Origin: Sporomusa malonica | GTDB lineage: Bacteria; Bacillota; Negativicutes; Sporomusales; Sporomusaceae | Reading direction: 5' to 3' | DNA: 64,000 nucleotides | Assembly (NCBI RefSeq): GCF_900176355.1 | Contig: NZ_FWXI01000011.1 | Span: 62,001-126,000 of the forward strand | Shown: one piece after another, positions 39,216 through 47,318 of the stretch | Position numbering within the stretch: position 1 is the first letter of the stretch | Layout: the number at the start of each line of letters is the position of its first letter | The notes under the pieces: model-generated | The model's database searches: none | What the model saw: the letters and a program-made list of their open reading frames with translations, nothing else | What the model was told of the DNA's origin: nothing | Translations under genes and position numbers: made by a program

Positions 39216-39866
39216 ATGTCAATAACACGTTTTATATTAGTTCGCCACGGTGAAACTACCTGGAATAAGGAAGGCCGCTATCAGGGCCAGATTGATACAC
39301 CGCTTACCGCGTTCGGGCGAGAGCAAGGACAGAAGGCCGCCCAAGCGCTCAAGGATGTTCCAATTGATGTTTGCTATGCCAGCCCGCTATCCCGGGCCGT
39401 GGATACCGCCATGATGTGTGTTGCTGCTCACGGGTTACCGGTTAATACCGATAGCCGGCTCTTAGAGATTCACCATGGTGAGTGGGAGGGTCTCTTGAGC
39501 GATGAGGTCGGCAAAACCTATCCAGAACTATTAGCCCTGTGGAAGAGCACTGTAGTAGGTGTTACCATGCCAGGGCCGGGTGGGGAGGATATCACAGCTG
39601 TTCGTGACCGTTCTATGGCGGCATTCCGTGAAATGGCCGAAAAACATCAGGGCCAAACCGTGCTGGTAGTTGCTCACGACGCTGTTAACAAGGCTGTACT
39701 GTGTGACATACTGGATATTGACTTGTCGCACTTTTGGCAGATAAAACAGGATAATACCTGTATCAATGTGTTTGAGTATCAAGACGGAAAGTGGCGGCTT
39801 GTGCTCATGAACTCGACAACTCATATGGGATTTTTATATAGCGGAATTGAACAAAAAGGGTTATAA
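39216..39866 (+). CDS. Histidine phosphatase (phosphoglycerate mutase-like), possible phosphoserine phosphatase
   Basis: A 216-residue histidine phosphatase with the catalytic motif LVRHGETTWNKEGRYQGQID (His near residue 10), a second catalytic His in VVAHDAVNKAVLC, and the acid/base Glu in EIHHGEWEGL. The length and motif fit the GpmB/CobC/PspA group rather than true glycolytic mutases. Position right after serC suggests it may be a metal-independent phosphoserine phosphatase completing serine synthesis, which is inference. Ribosome site AAGGAGG is present. Confidence 0.8.
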   Translation: MSITRFILVRHGETTWNKEGRYQGQIDTPLTAFGREQGQKAAQALKDVPIDVCYASPLSRAVDTAMMCVAAHGLPVNTDSRLLEIHHGEWEGLLSDEVGKTYPELLALWKSTVVGVTMPGPGGEDITAVRDRSMAAFREMAEKHQGQTVLVVAHDAVNKAVLCDILDIDLSHFWQIKQDNTCINVFEYQDGKWRLVLMNSTTHMGFLYSGIEQKGL

Positions 39867-39887
39867 ATTTTCATATATGAAGCGGTG

Positions 39888-40790
39888 CTACAAAGTACAA
39901 ACAACCTTGTGGCTCTCGGCCAATGCCAGCAATGAATCAACGTGACTCTTAGGCGGAGGCTCAAGCTCAGGTAATGAATATCCCCAGCCAATTCGCTCAT
40001 ATTTGGATATGCCATATTTATGGTACGGCAATATTTGTATTCTTTCTAAGTTGTTAAGACGTGCGGCAAAACGGACAGTCTCGCCAAAGTCTTCAAGGCT
40101 GTCATTAAAGCCGGGGATAAGTGGAACACGAATCCGGATTGGTTTTTGCAGTTGATCCATCCGTAGGGCATTTTCTAGAATTAGGAAATTGCTTTCGCCA
40201 GTGACTTGCTGGTGTTTTTCAGCATTAGCATGTTTTATATCTAGGTAGATAATATCCATCAGCGAAAAAGCTTCTGCTGCAGACTCCCAATCAAATAGGC
40301 CACAGGTTTCGATAACCAAGTGTAGACCATGTTGTTTAAATCGCTTAGCCATGGCTGTCAGAAACTCCGGCTGGTAGGTAGGTTCGCCGCCGGTAAAGGT
40401 GACTCCGCCGCCGGAGTTTTGGTAAAAGATCGCGTCACGCATCACGATATCACAGAGTTCGTCTACAGTGGTAACCTGACCAATTAATTGTAGAGCGCCA
40501 GAGCAACACGCCAGGGAACATGCCCCGCAGTGATTGCATAAGGTTAAGTTTATCTTCTCGATAAGGGTTTTGCCAGCAGGTCTTACCGCTTTCTCTGGGC
40601 AGGCTTTGGCACAATTACCGCACTGAATGCACTGCGACGGAAAATATGTTATTTGCGGTTGTTTACGTACTGACTCTGGGTTTTGACACCAAGCACACCG
40701 CAAAGGGCATCCCTTCATAAAGATCGCTGTCCGGATGCCTGGACCATCGTGAACTGTAAAGCGTTGAACATCGAATATTACGCCTGTCAC
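39888..40790 (-). CDS. Glycyl-radical enzyme activating protein (radical SAM)
   Basis: Installs the glycyl radical on its partner enzyme using S-adenosylmethionine and a [4Fe-4S] cluster. 300 residues. The radical SAM triad is GCPLRCAWCQNPE near the N-terminus. A ferredoxin-like insert with two more clusters follows (CIQCGNCAKACPEKAV; CNHCGACSLACCSGAL), then the GGEPTYQPEF SAM-binding motif. GTG at 40790 is preferred over an upstream ATG at 40859, because GGAGG lies about 9 bases before it and the longer form would run into the hairpin. It is downstream of and co-oriented with the glycyl radical enzyme gene. Confidence 0.92.
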   Translation of the reverse strand: MTGVIFDVQRFTVHDGPGIRTAIFMKGCPLRCAWCQNPESVRKQPQITYFPSQCIQCGNCAKACPEKAVRPAGKTLIEKINLTLCNHCGACSLACCSGALQLIGQVTTVDELCDIVMRDAIFYQNSGGGVTFTGGEPTYQPEFLTAMAKRFKQHGLHLVIETCGLFDWESAAEAFSLMDIIYLDIKHANAEKHQQVTGESNFLILENALRMDQLQKPIRIRVPLIPGFNDSLEDFGETVRFAARLNNLERIQILPYHKYGISKYERIGWGYSLPELEPPPKSHVDSLLALAESHKVVCTL

Positions 40791-40838
40791 AGCGGAGTTC
40801 CTCCTCTCTATACCGTAAAGAATCCAAATATTTATTTG

Positions 40839-40878
40839 ATAGTTTGGGGAGCAGACCATAATCTGCTCCCCAAACTAT
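40839..40878 (-). promoter_or_regulatory. Intercistronic 17-bp hairpin between enzyme and activase
   Basis: ATAGTTTGGGGAGCAGA pairs perfectly with TCTGCTCCCCAAACTAT across a 6-base loop. In the direction of transcription no U-run follows, so it more likely protects or processes the mRNA, or partly attenuates it, making the enzyme more abundant than its activase. Confidence 0.65.
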
Positions 40879-40886
40879 TTCTGTTA

Positions 40887-43292
40887 CTAAAAATCGTGTT
40901 CAGTTCTGGCGATAATATCTTCTTGCAGGCTTTTGTCAAGAGAGGTGAAGAAGGCGCTGTAACCTGCTACCCGGACTACTAAACCACGGTATTGTTCAGG
41001 ATTACGCTGAGCCTCCTCAAGAGTTTCTTTACTAATGACGTTGAATTGTACATGCAGGCCGCCCAGACTGAAGTAACTCCGGATCAAGGCTGCGAGATTT
41101 CCTAGACCGGCTTCACCTCTTAAGGCGTTGGGAAGGAACTTTTGGTTGAACAGAGTACCGTTTGACGCAATCTCATGGTCAAGCTTGGCTACGGATTTAG
41201 CGGCAGCCGTTGGGCCTTTAATATCCCGGCCAGATACTGGAGAAACGCCATCTGCGAGAGGAGTGCCAGAAAATCGTCCGTCAGGTAATGCACCAACAAC
41301 TGCGCCTAAAGGAACGTTGGCCGATACAGGGTATAGCCCAGCCTGGAATTGACCGCCGCGCGGGTTGGTATATTTTTCAACCTCTTCGCAATAGATCCGA
41401 GCAGCTAAGCGGGCAAGTTCATCAGCGGCATCATCATCATTACCAAACTTAGGGGCTTGATTTAACATTATCTGGCGTTCAGTTTCGAAGCCTGCCCAAT
41501 TGCTATTTAGTGCATCGGCTAATGTTGTTCTGCTAATTACTCCTTCATCATAAACCAGTTTCTTTAACGCTACCAGCGCGTCGCCAACATTAGCTACCCC
41601 AACACCTTGAGGCCCGGTGAAATTATAATGCGCGCCGCCTTCTTGCAAAGACTTGCCTTTGACTACACAATCCTGAACCATTGAGGATAAGAGCGGTAAT
41701 GGACAGATGCTGCCATGAGCAATATCGCAGCAGTTGTTACTAATGACCAACAATTTAACGAAATATTCTATTTGTTTGCGGTAAGCATCCATAACCTCTT
41801 CAAAAGTGGCCATTGTTGCGAGTGTTCCCGTCTTGAGACCCAGTTGAACGCCGGAAATAGGATCAACGCCATCATGTAAGGCCAACTCCAGGCATTTTGC
41901 CAGACTAAAGAAAGCCGCGTCATGCCAGCCTTCGGTTTTGCCGCCTTTTTGCGGTTCGACGCAGCCAATGACACAGTAATCGCGGGCATCTTCCAAAGAT
42001 ACTCCTCTGGCGGCTAGCGAAGGAATAATGACATGATCGTTATACATTGCAGGCATGCCCAGACCGAGAGCAGCTACTTCGCTGGATTTAATCAAGAATT
42101 TTTGCGGCGTACCCTGATGAAAGCGAATAGACAGTGATGGCTGAGGTAAACGAACATTTTCGGTAGCATCCAGACATAAGTAAGACAATTCATTGGTGCT
42201 ATCGCGACCATCAGCAGTTTGTCCACCCACAATTAGGTTTTGGAACATCGGATATCCGCCAAAGGCTTTAGTTGATGCCTCATCACGAACCTTGTTAATC
42301 TCGTTGAATTTTACCCATAGACATTCGATCAACTCCATAGCCTGCTCTTGAGTCAGCTTTCCAGACATAATATCTTTTTTGTAATAAGGATACATATACA
42401 TATCAAAGCGGCCTGGAGAAATAGAATGGCCATTTGATTCTAACTGAATGATCAGCTGTACAAACCAGAAGGATTGTAATGATTCGTAAAATGTTTGTGC
42501 AGGGTTAGCCGGAACCTTACGGCAGTTTTCGGCGATTGCCAGTAATTCCTGCTTACGTTGGGCATTGGTTTCAGTCTGGGCCTGCTTTTCGGCTTCATCT
42601 GCAAACCGGGCGGCAAAGCTAATTGCGGCGTCACAAGCAATCTCAACTGCCTGGAGGAATTGTGATTTCTTTAAGTCTTCCGGTTTGGTAAGATCAAGCT
42701 TGAGTTTTTCCTTGAGGACATCGGCCTTTATGCCCAAATAGCCTTTTTGTAGAACCATGCCATAGTCCACACAGATGTGGCCGACGCCAAGGAAAAAGTA
42801 GTTTCCAACAGTGAATACGCCATTGGCTTGAGCTGCCTTGGCGTCTGCGGGCATAAGATTAGCAGCATATTCTTGCGTTGTTTTTCCTTGCCAATATTTA
42901 AACACAGCACTTAATTTCTCTTTACATTCGTCAGAGATCAAAAATACATCACCGGCACGTTGGGCTAAACGATCAAATTCAGCTTCGATCCAGCCAAAAG
43001 AAAATTCGGGGAAAATCGGTGAACTGCGTGGTTTGGGAGTGTGATTGCCAACAATCAGTTCATCTGGCTGAATGCGAATGATCATTTTTTGTAAAATTTT
43101 CTCAAGCGCCTTGGCCCGCCGTAGAATAATCGGCATTCCTTCTGTCTCTTTATAAGATTCAGTGATTAGCTCGGCACGTTCATAGCAAATTTCAGGAGTA
43201 ATACTTAATAAACGATCTTTTAATAAACCTGCTCGGGATGAAATAGCCGAAGGAGTTGTTTGGGGTTCAAACTTGATCGCTGGACTTGCCAT
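40887..43292 (-). CDS. Glycyl radical enzyme, glycerol/diol dehydratase-like (PFL2 group)
   Basis: An oxygen-sensitive enzyme of 801 residues. The C-terminal radical loop is RVAGYSAFF (radical Gly near 777), and the thiyl Cys and general-base Glu lie in CVIGCVEPQKGG (about Cys444, Glu446). The stretch after it, KTEGWHDAAFF, keeps the Asp spacing I recall from B12-independent glycerol dehydratase, and ESNGHSISPGRFD supplies the His-Ser pair that binds hydroxyls there. Choline lyase differs in this stretch. Best guess: dehydration of glycerol, 1,2-propanediol or a similar polyol. ATG at 43292 has GGGAGG upstream. No microcompartment or aldehyde dehydrogenase genes are adjacent. Confidence 0.88.
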   Translation of the reverse strand: MASPAIKFEPQTTPSAISSRAGLLKDRLLSITPEICYERAELITESYKETEGMPIILRRAKALEKILQKMIIRIQPDELIVGNHTPKPRSSPIFPEFSFGWIEAEFDRLAQRAGDVFLISDECKEKLSAVFKYWQGKTTQEYAANLMPADAKAAQANGVFTVGNYFFLGVGHICVDYGMVLQKGYLGIKADVLKEKLKLDLTKPEDLKKSQFLQAVEIACDAAISFAARFADEAEKQAQTETNAQRKQELLAIAENCRKVPANPAQTFYESLQSFWFVQLIIQLESNGHSISPGRFDMYMYPYYKKDIMSGKLTQEQAMELIECLWVKFNEINKVRDEASTKAFGGYPMFQNLIVGGQTADGRDSTNELSYLCLDATENVRLPQPSLSIRFHQGTPQKFLIKSSEVAALGLGMPAMYNDHVIIPSLAARGVSLEDARDYCVIGCVEPQKGGKTEGWHDAAFFSLAKCLELALHDGVDPISGVQLGLKTGTLATMATFEEVMDAYRKQIEYFVKLLVISNNCCDIAHGSICPLPLLSSMVQDCVVKGKSLQEGGAHYNFTGPQGVGVANVGDALVALKKLVYDEGVISRTTLADALNSNWAGFETERQIMLNQAPKFGNDDDAADELARLAARIYCEEVEKYTNPRGGQFQAGLYPVSANVPLGAVVGALPDGRFSGTPLADGVSPVSGRDIKGPTAAAKSVAKLDHEIASNGTLFNQKFLPNALRGEAGLGNLAALIRSYFSLGGLHVQFNVISKETLEEAQRNPEQYRGLVVRVAGYSAFFTSLDKSLQEDIIARTEHDF

Positions 43293-43610
43293 TATATTTA
43301 CCTCCCTTAATATGATGTAGCTTAATTCTAACACTAGGTATAAAAAAAGATTTTGATTATCTTGACCAAATATTGGAAAATAACCACTATATTTATTGTA
43401 CTATTTTGACTATTTGAGAAAAATTACATGAAAGATAAGTGCTGTTGACATTGAAAAAATGTAAAAAAATGATCTTTATTAACTATGAAAAAAAATCCAT
43501 TTGAGTGGTCTCAATAAATGATATAATATTCAATGAATTCAAGTGATAATCTAACAGTCTGGAACTTAGTTGCCAATTGCTCATTTGCAAGATAAGGAGG
43601 GTCTGTTACG
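43293..43610. promoter_or_regulatory. AT-rich divergent control region of the glycyl radical module
   Basis: About 320 bases, clearly richer in A/T than the flanks, between the dehydratase-like gene and the PocR kinase gene. TATAAT at 43522-43527 and TTGACA at 43445-43450 are visible, but not spaced as one promoter. It is the likely target of the AraC-type regulator encoded downstream. Confidence 0.5.
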
Positions 43611-44831
43611 ATGACGTTATCGGAGAAAATGAAATTAACAGATATTATTGATATGAATACACTTTATAGCATTCAGGAAAAGATGGGGAAACTAATTGAT
43701 ATTCCCCAAATAACCACAGATACAGAAGGAATTCCTGTGGGTAAAATCAGTAACTTCATTCCATTTTGCAGGCTCATCCGTTCCTCACCTAAAGGATCTC
43801 AACAATGCATATTATGTGATCAGCAAGCTGGACGGTTAGCTATGGAAGAAAAACAACGCCGAATCTATACCTGCCATGCCGGGCTTATCGATTGTGCGGC
43901 TCCGATAATAGTAAACGATTTTCATGTGGGCTCTGTTTTAGGAGGACAAGTACTGTTTAAGGGCGAAAAAAATAGAGACTCAATTGATATAGAACGAATC
44001 TCTAGGCAATTTGATATATCGCTGGATGTACTCAAGGTTGCAGTTGAGTTTATTCCTGTAGTTTCCCGTGAACAATTACAAGACTCTGTCGAATGTTATT
44101 CGCTCTTGGCTAATTATATCGACCAAATAGGCGTCAACCGACTAGCAAAAGAGCAATTATTGATGGACGCGCAAGCAAAGATATTGCTTGAACAAAAGGC
44201 AAGGCAAATGAAGCTAAAAACAATCCAGGCGCAAATGCACCCTCATTTTTTGTTTAATACATTAAATTCAATTGCCCGCATGGCGTTGCTTGAAAATGCG
44301 TCGCAAACAGAGGAATTGATCTATAGCCTGTCTGATCTATTACGCTATAACTTAAAAAACGAGGATAACTTCCCGAGAATTCGCGATGATATCAGCAATA
44401 TAAATAAGTACCTGTTTATCCAAAGTCAAAGTTATAGTGATAGGGTAAGTTATGAAATTGACATTGATGAGTCTATTATGGACTATCGAATTCCATCAAT
44501 GATTCTGCAGCCGATCGTTGAGAACAGTATGATTCATGGACTTGAGACCAAAAGTGAAGGCGGAAAAATAGAAATTGTTGGACGGCTGATTTCCAAGCAT
44601 GAATTAGAAATAAAAATTACTGATAATGGTAAAGGTATTAAAGCTGAAGTGCTAAATTTAATACGTCAGATGGGAATAAATTCAAATAAACAACTGGGGA
44701 TTGGTCTTATAAATACATATGACCGGCTCAGGCACCATTTTGGTGATCGCTGTGGGCTGACAATTGAAAGTTCTCCTAACGTTGGCACCTGCGTTTCTAT
44801 TCGTATTCCTTGTGTTCAAGAATATTCTTGA
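43611..44831 (+). CDS. Histidine kinase with N-terminal PocR sensory domain
   Basis: A 406-residue soluble kinase with no membrane span. Residues about 10-180 form a PocR domain (IDIPQITTDTEGIPVG; SQQCILCDQQAGRLAMEE; YTCHAGLIDCAAPIIV; VGSVLGGQVLF), the domain named after the regulator of 1,2-propanediol and cobalamin genes, with clustered Cys. A YesM-type His_kinase follows (phospho-His in IQAQMHPHFLFNTLNSIARM), and then an HATPase (LQPIVENSMIHGLETKSEGG; DNGKGIKAEV). PocR domains are thought to bind small alcohols such as propanediols. It is divergent from the glycyl radical enzyme, so it is a likely cytoplasmic sensor of that enzyme's substrate. GGAGGG precedes the ATG. Confidence 0.88.
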   Translation: MTLSEKMKLTDIIDMNTLYSIQEKMGKLIDIPQITTDTEGIPVGKISNFIPFCRLIRSSPKGSQQCILCDQQAGRLAMEEKQRRIYTCHAGLIDCAAPIIVNDFHVGSVLGGQVLFKGEKNRDSIDIERISRQFDISLDVLKVAVEFIPVVSREQLQDSVECYSLLANYIDQIGVNRLAKEQLLMDAQAKILLEQKARQMKLKTIQAQMHPHFLFNTLNSIARMALLENASQTEELIYSLSDLLRYNLKNEDNFPRIRDDISNINKYLFIQSQSYSDRVSYEIDIDESIMDYRIPSMILQPIVENSMIHGLETKSEGGKIEIVGRLISKHELEIKITDNGKGIKAEVLNLIRQMGINSNKQLGIGLINTYDRLRHHFGDRCGLTIESSPNVGTCVSIRIPCVQEYS

Positions 44832-44849
44832 TAAGAGGATGGTATTAAA

Positions 44850-45629
44850 ATGTATAAACTGCTGATTGTTGAAGATGTACCATTAGAAAGAAGGGCATTA
44901 CGAAAAATAGTTCAGGGACGGTATTTCAATATAAATATTTTGGAAGATGCCAAAAATGGCATTGAAGCAATTGAGCAGGCTAAGCTTTATCGTCCTGACA
45001 TAATCCTTATGGATATTAGAATTCCCGAAATATCAGGTCTTGAAGCTCAGAAACGAATAGTAAAAATTTTGCCCAATGTGAAAACTATTATCTTAACGGC
45101 ATACAATGAATTTGACTATGCACAAGAAGCCATAAAATGTGGAGTTGTTGATTATCTTTTAAAACCCGTAAGGCCTGAGGAGCTAGTAAAGGCTATTGAT
45201 TCAGCTATTGTGTCATTAACCAAAGATCTTTCAGGGGTAAGTAAAGGTCAGAGTTGTGCCAGTGTTGACAGTGACATCCTCAGAAGCGTATTAAATTACA
45301 TAGAACACTATTGCTGTGCAGAGATAAATCTCAATGCTGTGGCAGAATTCGTACACTTAAATCCGCAATATTTTAGTCGATACTTCAAGAAGGAAATGGG
45401 CATGACATTTACCAATTATGTTATGAAATTGAGGGTTGAGAAAGCAAAAAGGCTGCTGGCCGATACAAATTATCCTATCTATCGAATTGCAGCAGATTTG
45501 GGATTTTCTGATCCTTCTTATTTTAACAAAGTGTTCGTGAAATATGAAAAACAGCCTCCGTACAAGTACAAGCAGATGATTAGCTTGCAGGGGGTCAGGG
45601 GGACGGGGCTGCGCTCAAAAGATGAATAG
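44850..45629 (+). CDS. Response regulator, REC plus AraC-type HTH
   Basis: 259 residues. The receiver has its phospho-Asp in DIILMDIRIPEISGL, a switch LTAYNEFDYAQEAI and Lys in YLLKPVRPEE. The AraC HTH covers about residues 150-250 (LNPQYFSRYFKKEMGMTFTN; IAADLGFSDPSYFNKVF). It follows the PocR kinase by 18 bases and is its evident partner. Its 3' end overlaps the convergent small gene by 35 bases. Base composition is AT-rich, like the kinase and unlike the neighbouring operons. Confidence 0.9.
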   Translation: MYKLLIVEDVPLERRALRKIVQGRYFNINILEDAKNGIEAIEQAKLYRPDIILMDIRIPEISGLEAQKRIVKILPNVKTIILTAYNEFDYAQEAIKCGVVDYLLKPVRPEELVKAIDSAIVSLTKDLSGVSKGQSCASVDSDILRSVLNYIEHYCCAEINLNAVAEFVHLNPQYFSRYFKKEMGMTFTNYVMKLRVEKAKRLLADTNYPIYRIAADLGFSDPSYFNKVFVKYEKQPPYKYKQMISLQGVRGTGLRSKDE

Positions 45630-45780
45630 CCTTTGCTACATTAGTTTCTAGATTTTTAAGGCGTTCTGCTGTAGGAATTTCACCTTTTTGACGGTAAGTA
45701 ATTTCGGTTGCTTGAATTATAATTCGTAATTCTTCCAGTTCAGTTCGTTTTTTCTCAACCTCTTTAAACACGTGAAGCAT
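45595..45780 (-). CDS. Small coiled-coil protein, 61 aa, behind a c-di-GMP riboswitch
   Basis: A charged, helical 61-residue protein (VFKEVEKKRTELEELRIII; ERLKNLETNVAKAIHLLSA) with no Cys, signal or membrane span. ATG at 45780 is set by GGAGG 7 bases upstream; a longer in-frame version lacks a ribosome site. It is the only gene that the upstream cyclic-di-GMP riboswitch can control, because the next gene is convergent. Size and Glu/Lys content recall Spo0E-like peptides, but the Spo0E motif is absent, so I do not assign a family. Confidence 0.6.
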   Translation of the reverse strand: MLHVFKEVEKKRTELEELRIIIQATEITYRQKGEIPTAERLKNLETNVAKAIHLLSAAPSP

Positions 45781-45860
45781 AAACATTCCTCCATTTTTTG
45801 AGAAAGCAAATGACACCAATCTATAAACAGACTGATGCCAAACAAGTACAACTCTTTATC

Positions 45861-45945
45861 GAATCAGCAACTTGGCAGTCGTAGACTAATCTGTCCTTAG
45901 ACCCATAGTTTTGCGTCCTCATCTTTCGATAAGTTTGCCGCGAAT
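45861..45945 (-). promoter_or_regulatory. Cyclic-di-GMP-I (GEMM-I) riboswitch
   Basis: Read on the minus strand, the aptamer core is GCGGCAAACTTATCGAAAGA, then GAGGACGCAAAAC, then GGGTCTAAGG, matching the GEMM-I order: GGCAAAC, a GAAA tetraloop hairpin, ACGCAAA receptor and the CCTAA-like joint. The second stem region ends with GACTGCC. Downstream, TGGCATCAGTCT pairs with AGATTGGTGTCA (12 bp with wobbles, 45815-45845), followed by a T-rich stretch: a candidate terminator or expression platform before the 61-residue gene. Confidence 0.78.
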
Positions 45946-46024
45946 TTTGTGGAATTATGTATAATAAAGGTATCTTAGTTACGATTTTACATCTAAGCAA
46001 TGTATTAGTCAATAAAGAAAACAG

Positions 46025-46100
46025 GACTAAAGTCTCGTGATTCTAGGAATTCAGCCCGTTACTATCGCCTAGTCTTGATCTATGAAGACTCACGGGAACG
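46025..46100 (+). promoter_or_regulatory. Structured leader element of unknown class before the TPR operon
   Basis: Palindrome GACTAAAGTC (46025-46034), outer stem CTCGTG/CACGGG (46034-46039 with 46091-46096), and two inner hairpins CTAGG/CCTAG (46043-46072) and AGTCTT/AAGACT (46071-46090) that share two bases and so compete. This looks like a branched RNA or a multi-site operator. I cannot match it to a known family. Confidence 0.4.
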
Positions 46101-46240
46101 TTCACTTTACTCGGCCAGAATTTTGCCTAATAATGCCCAATTTTTTGCAATAGCAGCAGGTGTTGGAGATGAAAAAGCGAACATTATATAGTAATTAATA
46201 GTAATTCAATTTTGCACATTCAGAGAGGGAGATGTTTAAT

Positions 46241-47308
46241 ATGGATAAAGATACTGGTTGTACTGAGGAAGCTTGCGCAGCTTGTGACTGTGGCTGTTCC
46301 AGCTGTGGCAGCACTGAGGAAAGCAAGTTCAGTGAGCATATGCAAGAACTTTACCAAGAGGGTCAAACAGCAGAGATTCTGGAAGAGTGTACCAAGATGC
46401 TGACCGAAGACCCTGATAATAGTGATGCTTATTTCTGGCGTGGTGTTGTAGCTGCTGTCGCAAGCGAATTTGAACAGGCGCTTGTCGATTATACTAAGGC
46501 GATTGAGCTTAATGATAAAAAGGCATCCTACTATTCTTATCGCGGTAGCGCCTATGCCATGCTTGATGATGTTAAAAATGCTGTCTTAGACTATTCAAAA
46601 GCCTTGTTTTATAATCCTCAGGATTGGGTCAATTATGCCAATCGTGGAGTACTTTACCTTGATAATAACATGCTGGAGCACGCGATTGATGATTTTAGTA
46701 AAGCAATTGAACTGGAACCTGAAGATTTAGGTTCATATTTACACCGCGGCGACGCGTTTGCTGCCCGCAACCTATTTTCGGTTGCCATTGCCGATTATAG
46801 TAAGGTACTAGAGAAGTTTCCTGAGGAAACCGGGGCGCTGCTTAAACGGGGGCAGGCTTACTATGAGTTGAGTCTGAATGACGAAGCGCTGGCCGATTAT
46901 AATAAGGTAATTGACCTTGAACCTGATAATATTCAAGCTATTGCCATTCGGGCCTCGGTGTATTTGGGACTGGGTAGACCCGGTGAGGCTGTTGCCGATT
47001 TCACCCGGGCGATTGAGTTTGATCCTGAGGATGCCAGACCGTACTTTTTCCGGGGCGTGGCCTACGCAGCGCAACAGTCGTATGATGAAGCCATTGCTGA
47101 TTTTACCCGATCAGCCGAACTGAACCCTGATAATGCTCTTGCTTACCACAATAAGGCACTTTGCTGTGAAATCCAAAAACGAACTAATGAGGCGATTGTT
47201 GCCTATAAAGACTTTTTAGCACGAGCCAACCCGGAATCATCTGAAGCCACTCATGCCAAGGAACGCTTAGAGGCGTTAGATGGAGCAGGCGGAGCTCAGA
47301 TGCAATAG
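46241..47308 (+). CDS. TPR-repeat protein with Cys-rich N-terminus
   Basis: A 355-residue protein. The first 25 residues contain six Cys (CTEEACAACDCGCSSCG), a possible metal-binding tip. The rest is about eight tetratricopeptide repeats of 34 residues (e.g. ALVDYTKAIELNDKKASYYS; AIDDFSKAIELEPEDLGSYL). TPRs are protein-binding scaffolds. ATG at 46241 is preferred to 46232 because GAGAGGGAG then has normal spacing. It leads a three-gene run with an iron-sulfur aldo/keto reductase and a flavoprotein, so a role as an assembly or docking factor for these is plausible but unproven. Confidence 0.82.
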   Translation: MDKDTGCTEEACAACDCGCSSCGSTEESKFSEHMQELYQEGQTAEILEECTKMLTEDPDNSDAYFWRGVVAAVASEFEQALVDYTKAIELNDKKASYYSYRGSAYAMLDDVKNAVLDYSKALFYNPQDWVNYANRGVLYLDNNMLEHAIDDFSKAIELEPEDLGSYLHRGDAFAARNLFSVAIADYSKVLEKFPEETGALLKRGQAYYELSLNDEALADYNKVIDLEPDNIQAIAIRASVYLGLGRPGEAVADFTRAIEFDPEDARPYFFRGVAYAAQQSYDEAIADFTRSAELNPDNALAYHNKALCCEIQKRTNEAIVAYKDFLARANPESSEATHAKERLEALDGAGGAQMQ

Positions 47309-47318
47309 GAGGACAGCT

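Noticed and set aside
43560..43574. Sigma-54 like promoter TGGAACTTAGTTGCC before the PocR kinase
   Set aside because: The GG to GC spacing is one base short of the required distance, and the regulator has no sigma-54 activation domain.
45820..46012. Minus-strand 63-codon frame over the c-di-GMP riboswitch
   Set aside because: It overlaps the aptamer core, whose conserved structure explains the sequence, and lacks a ribosome site.
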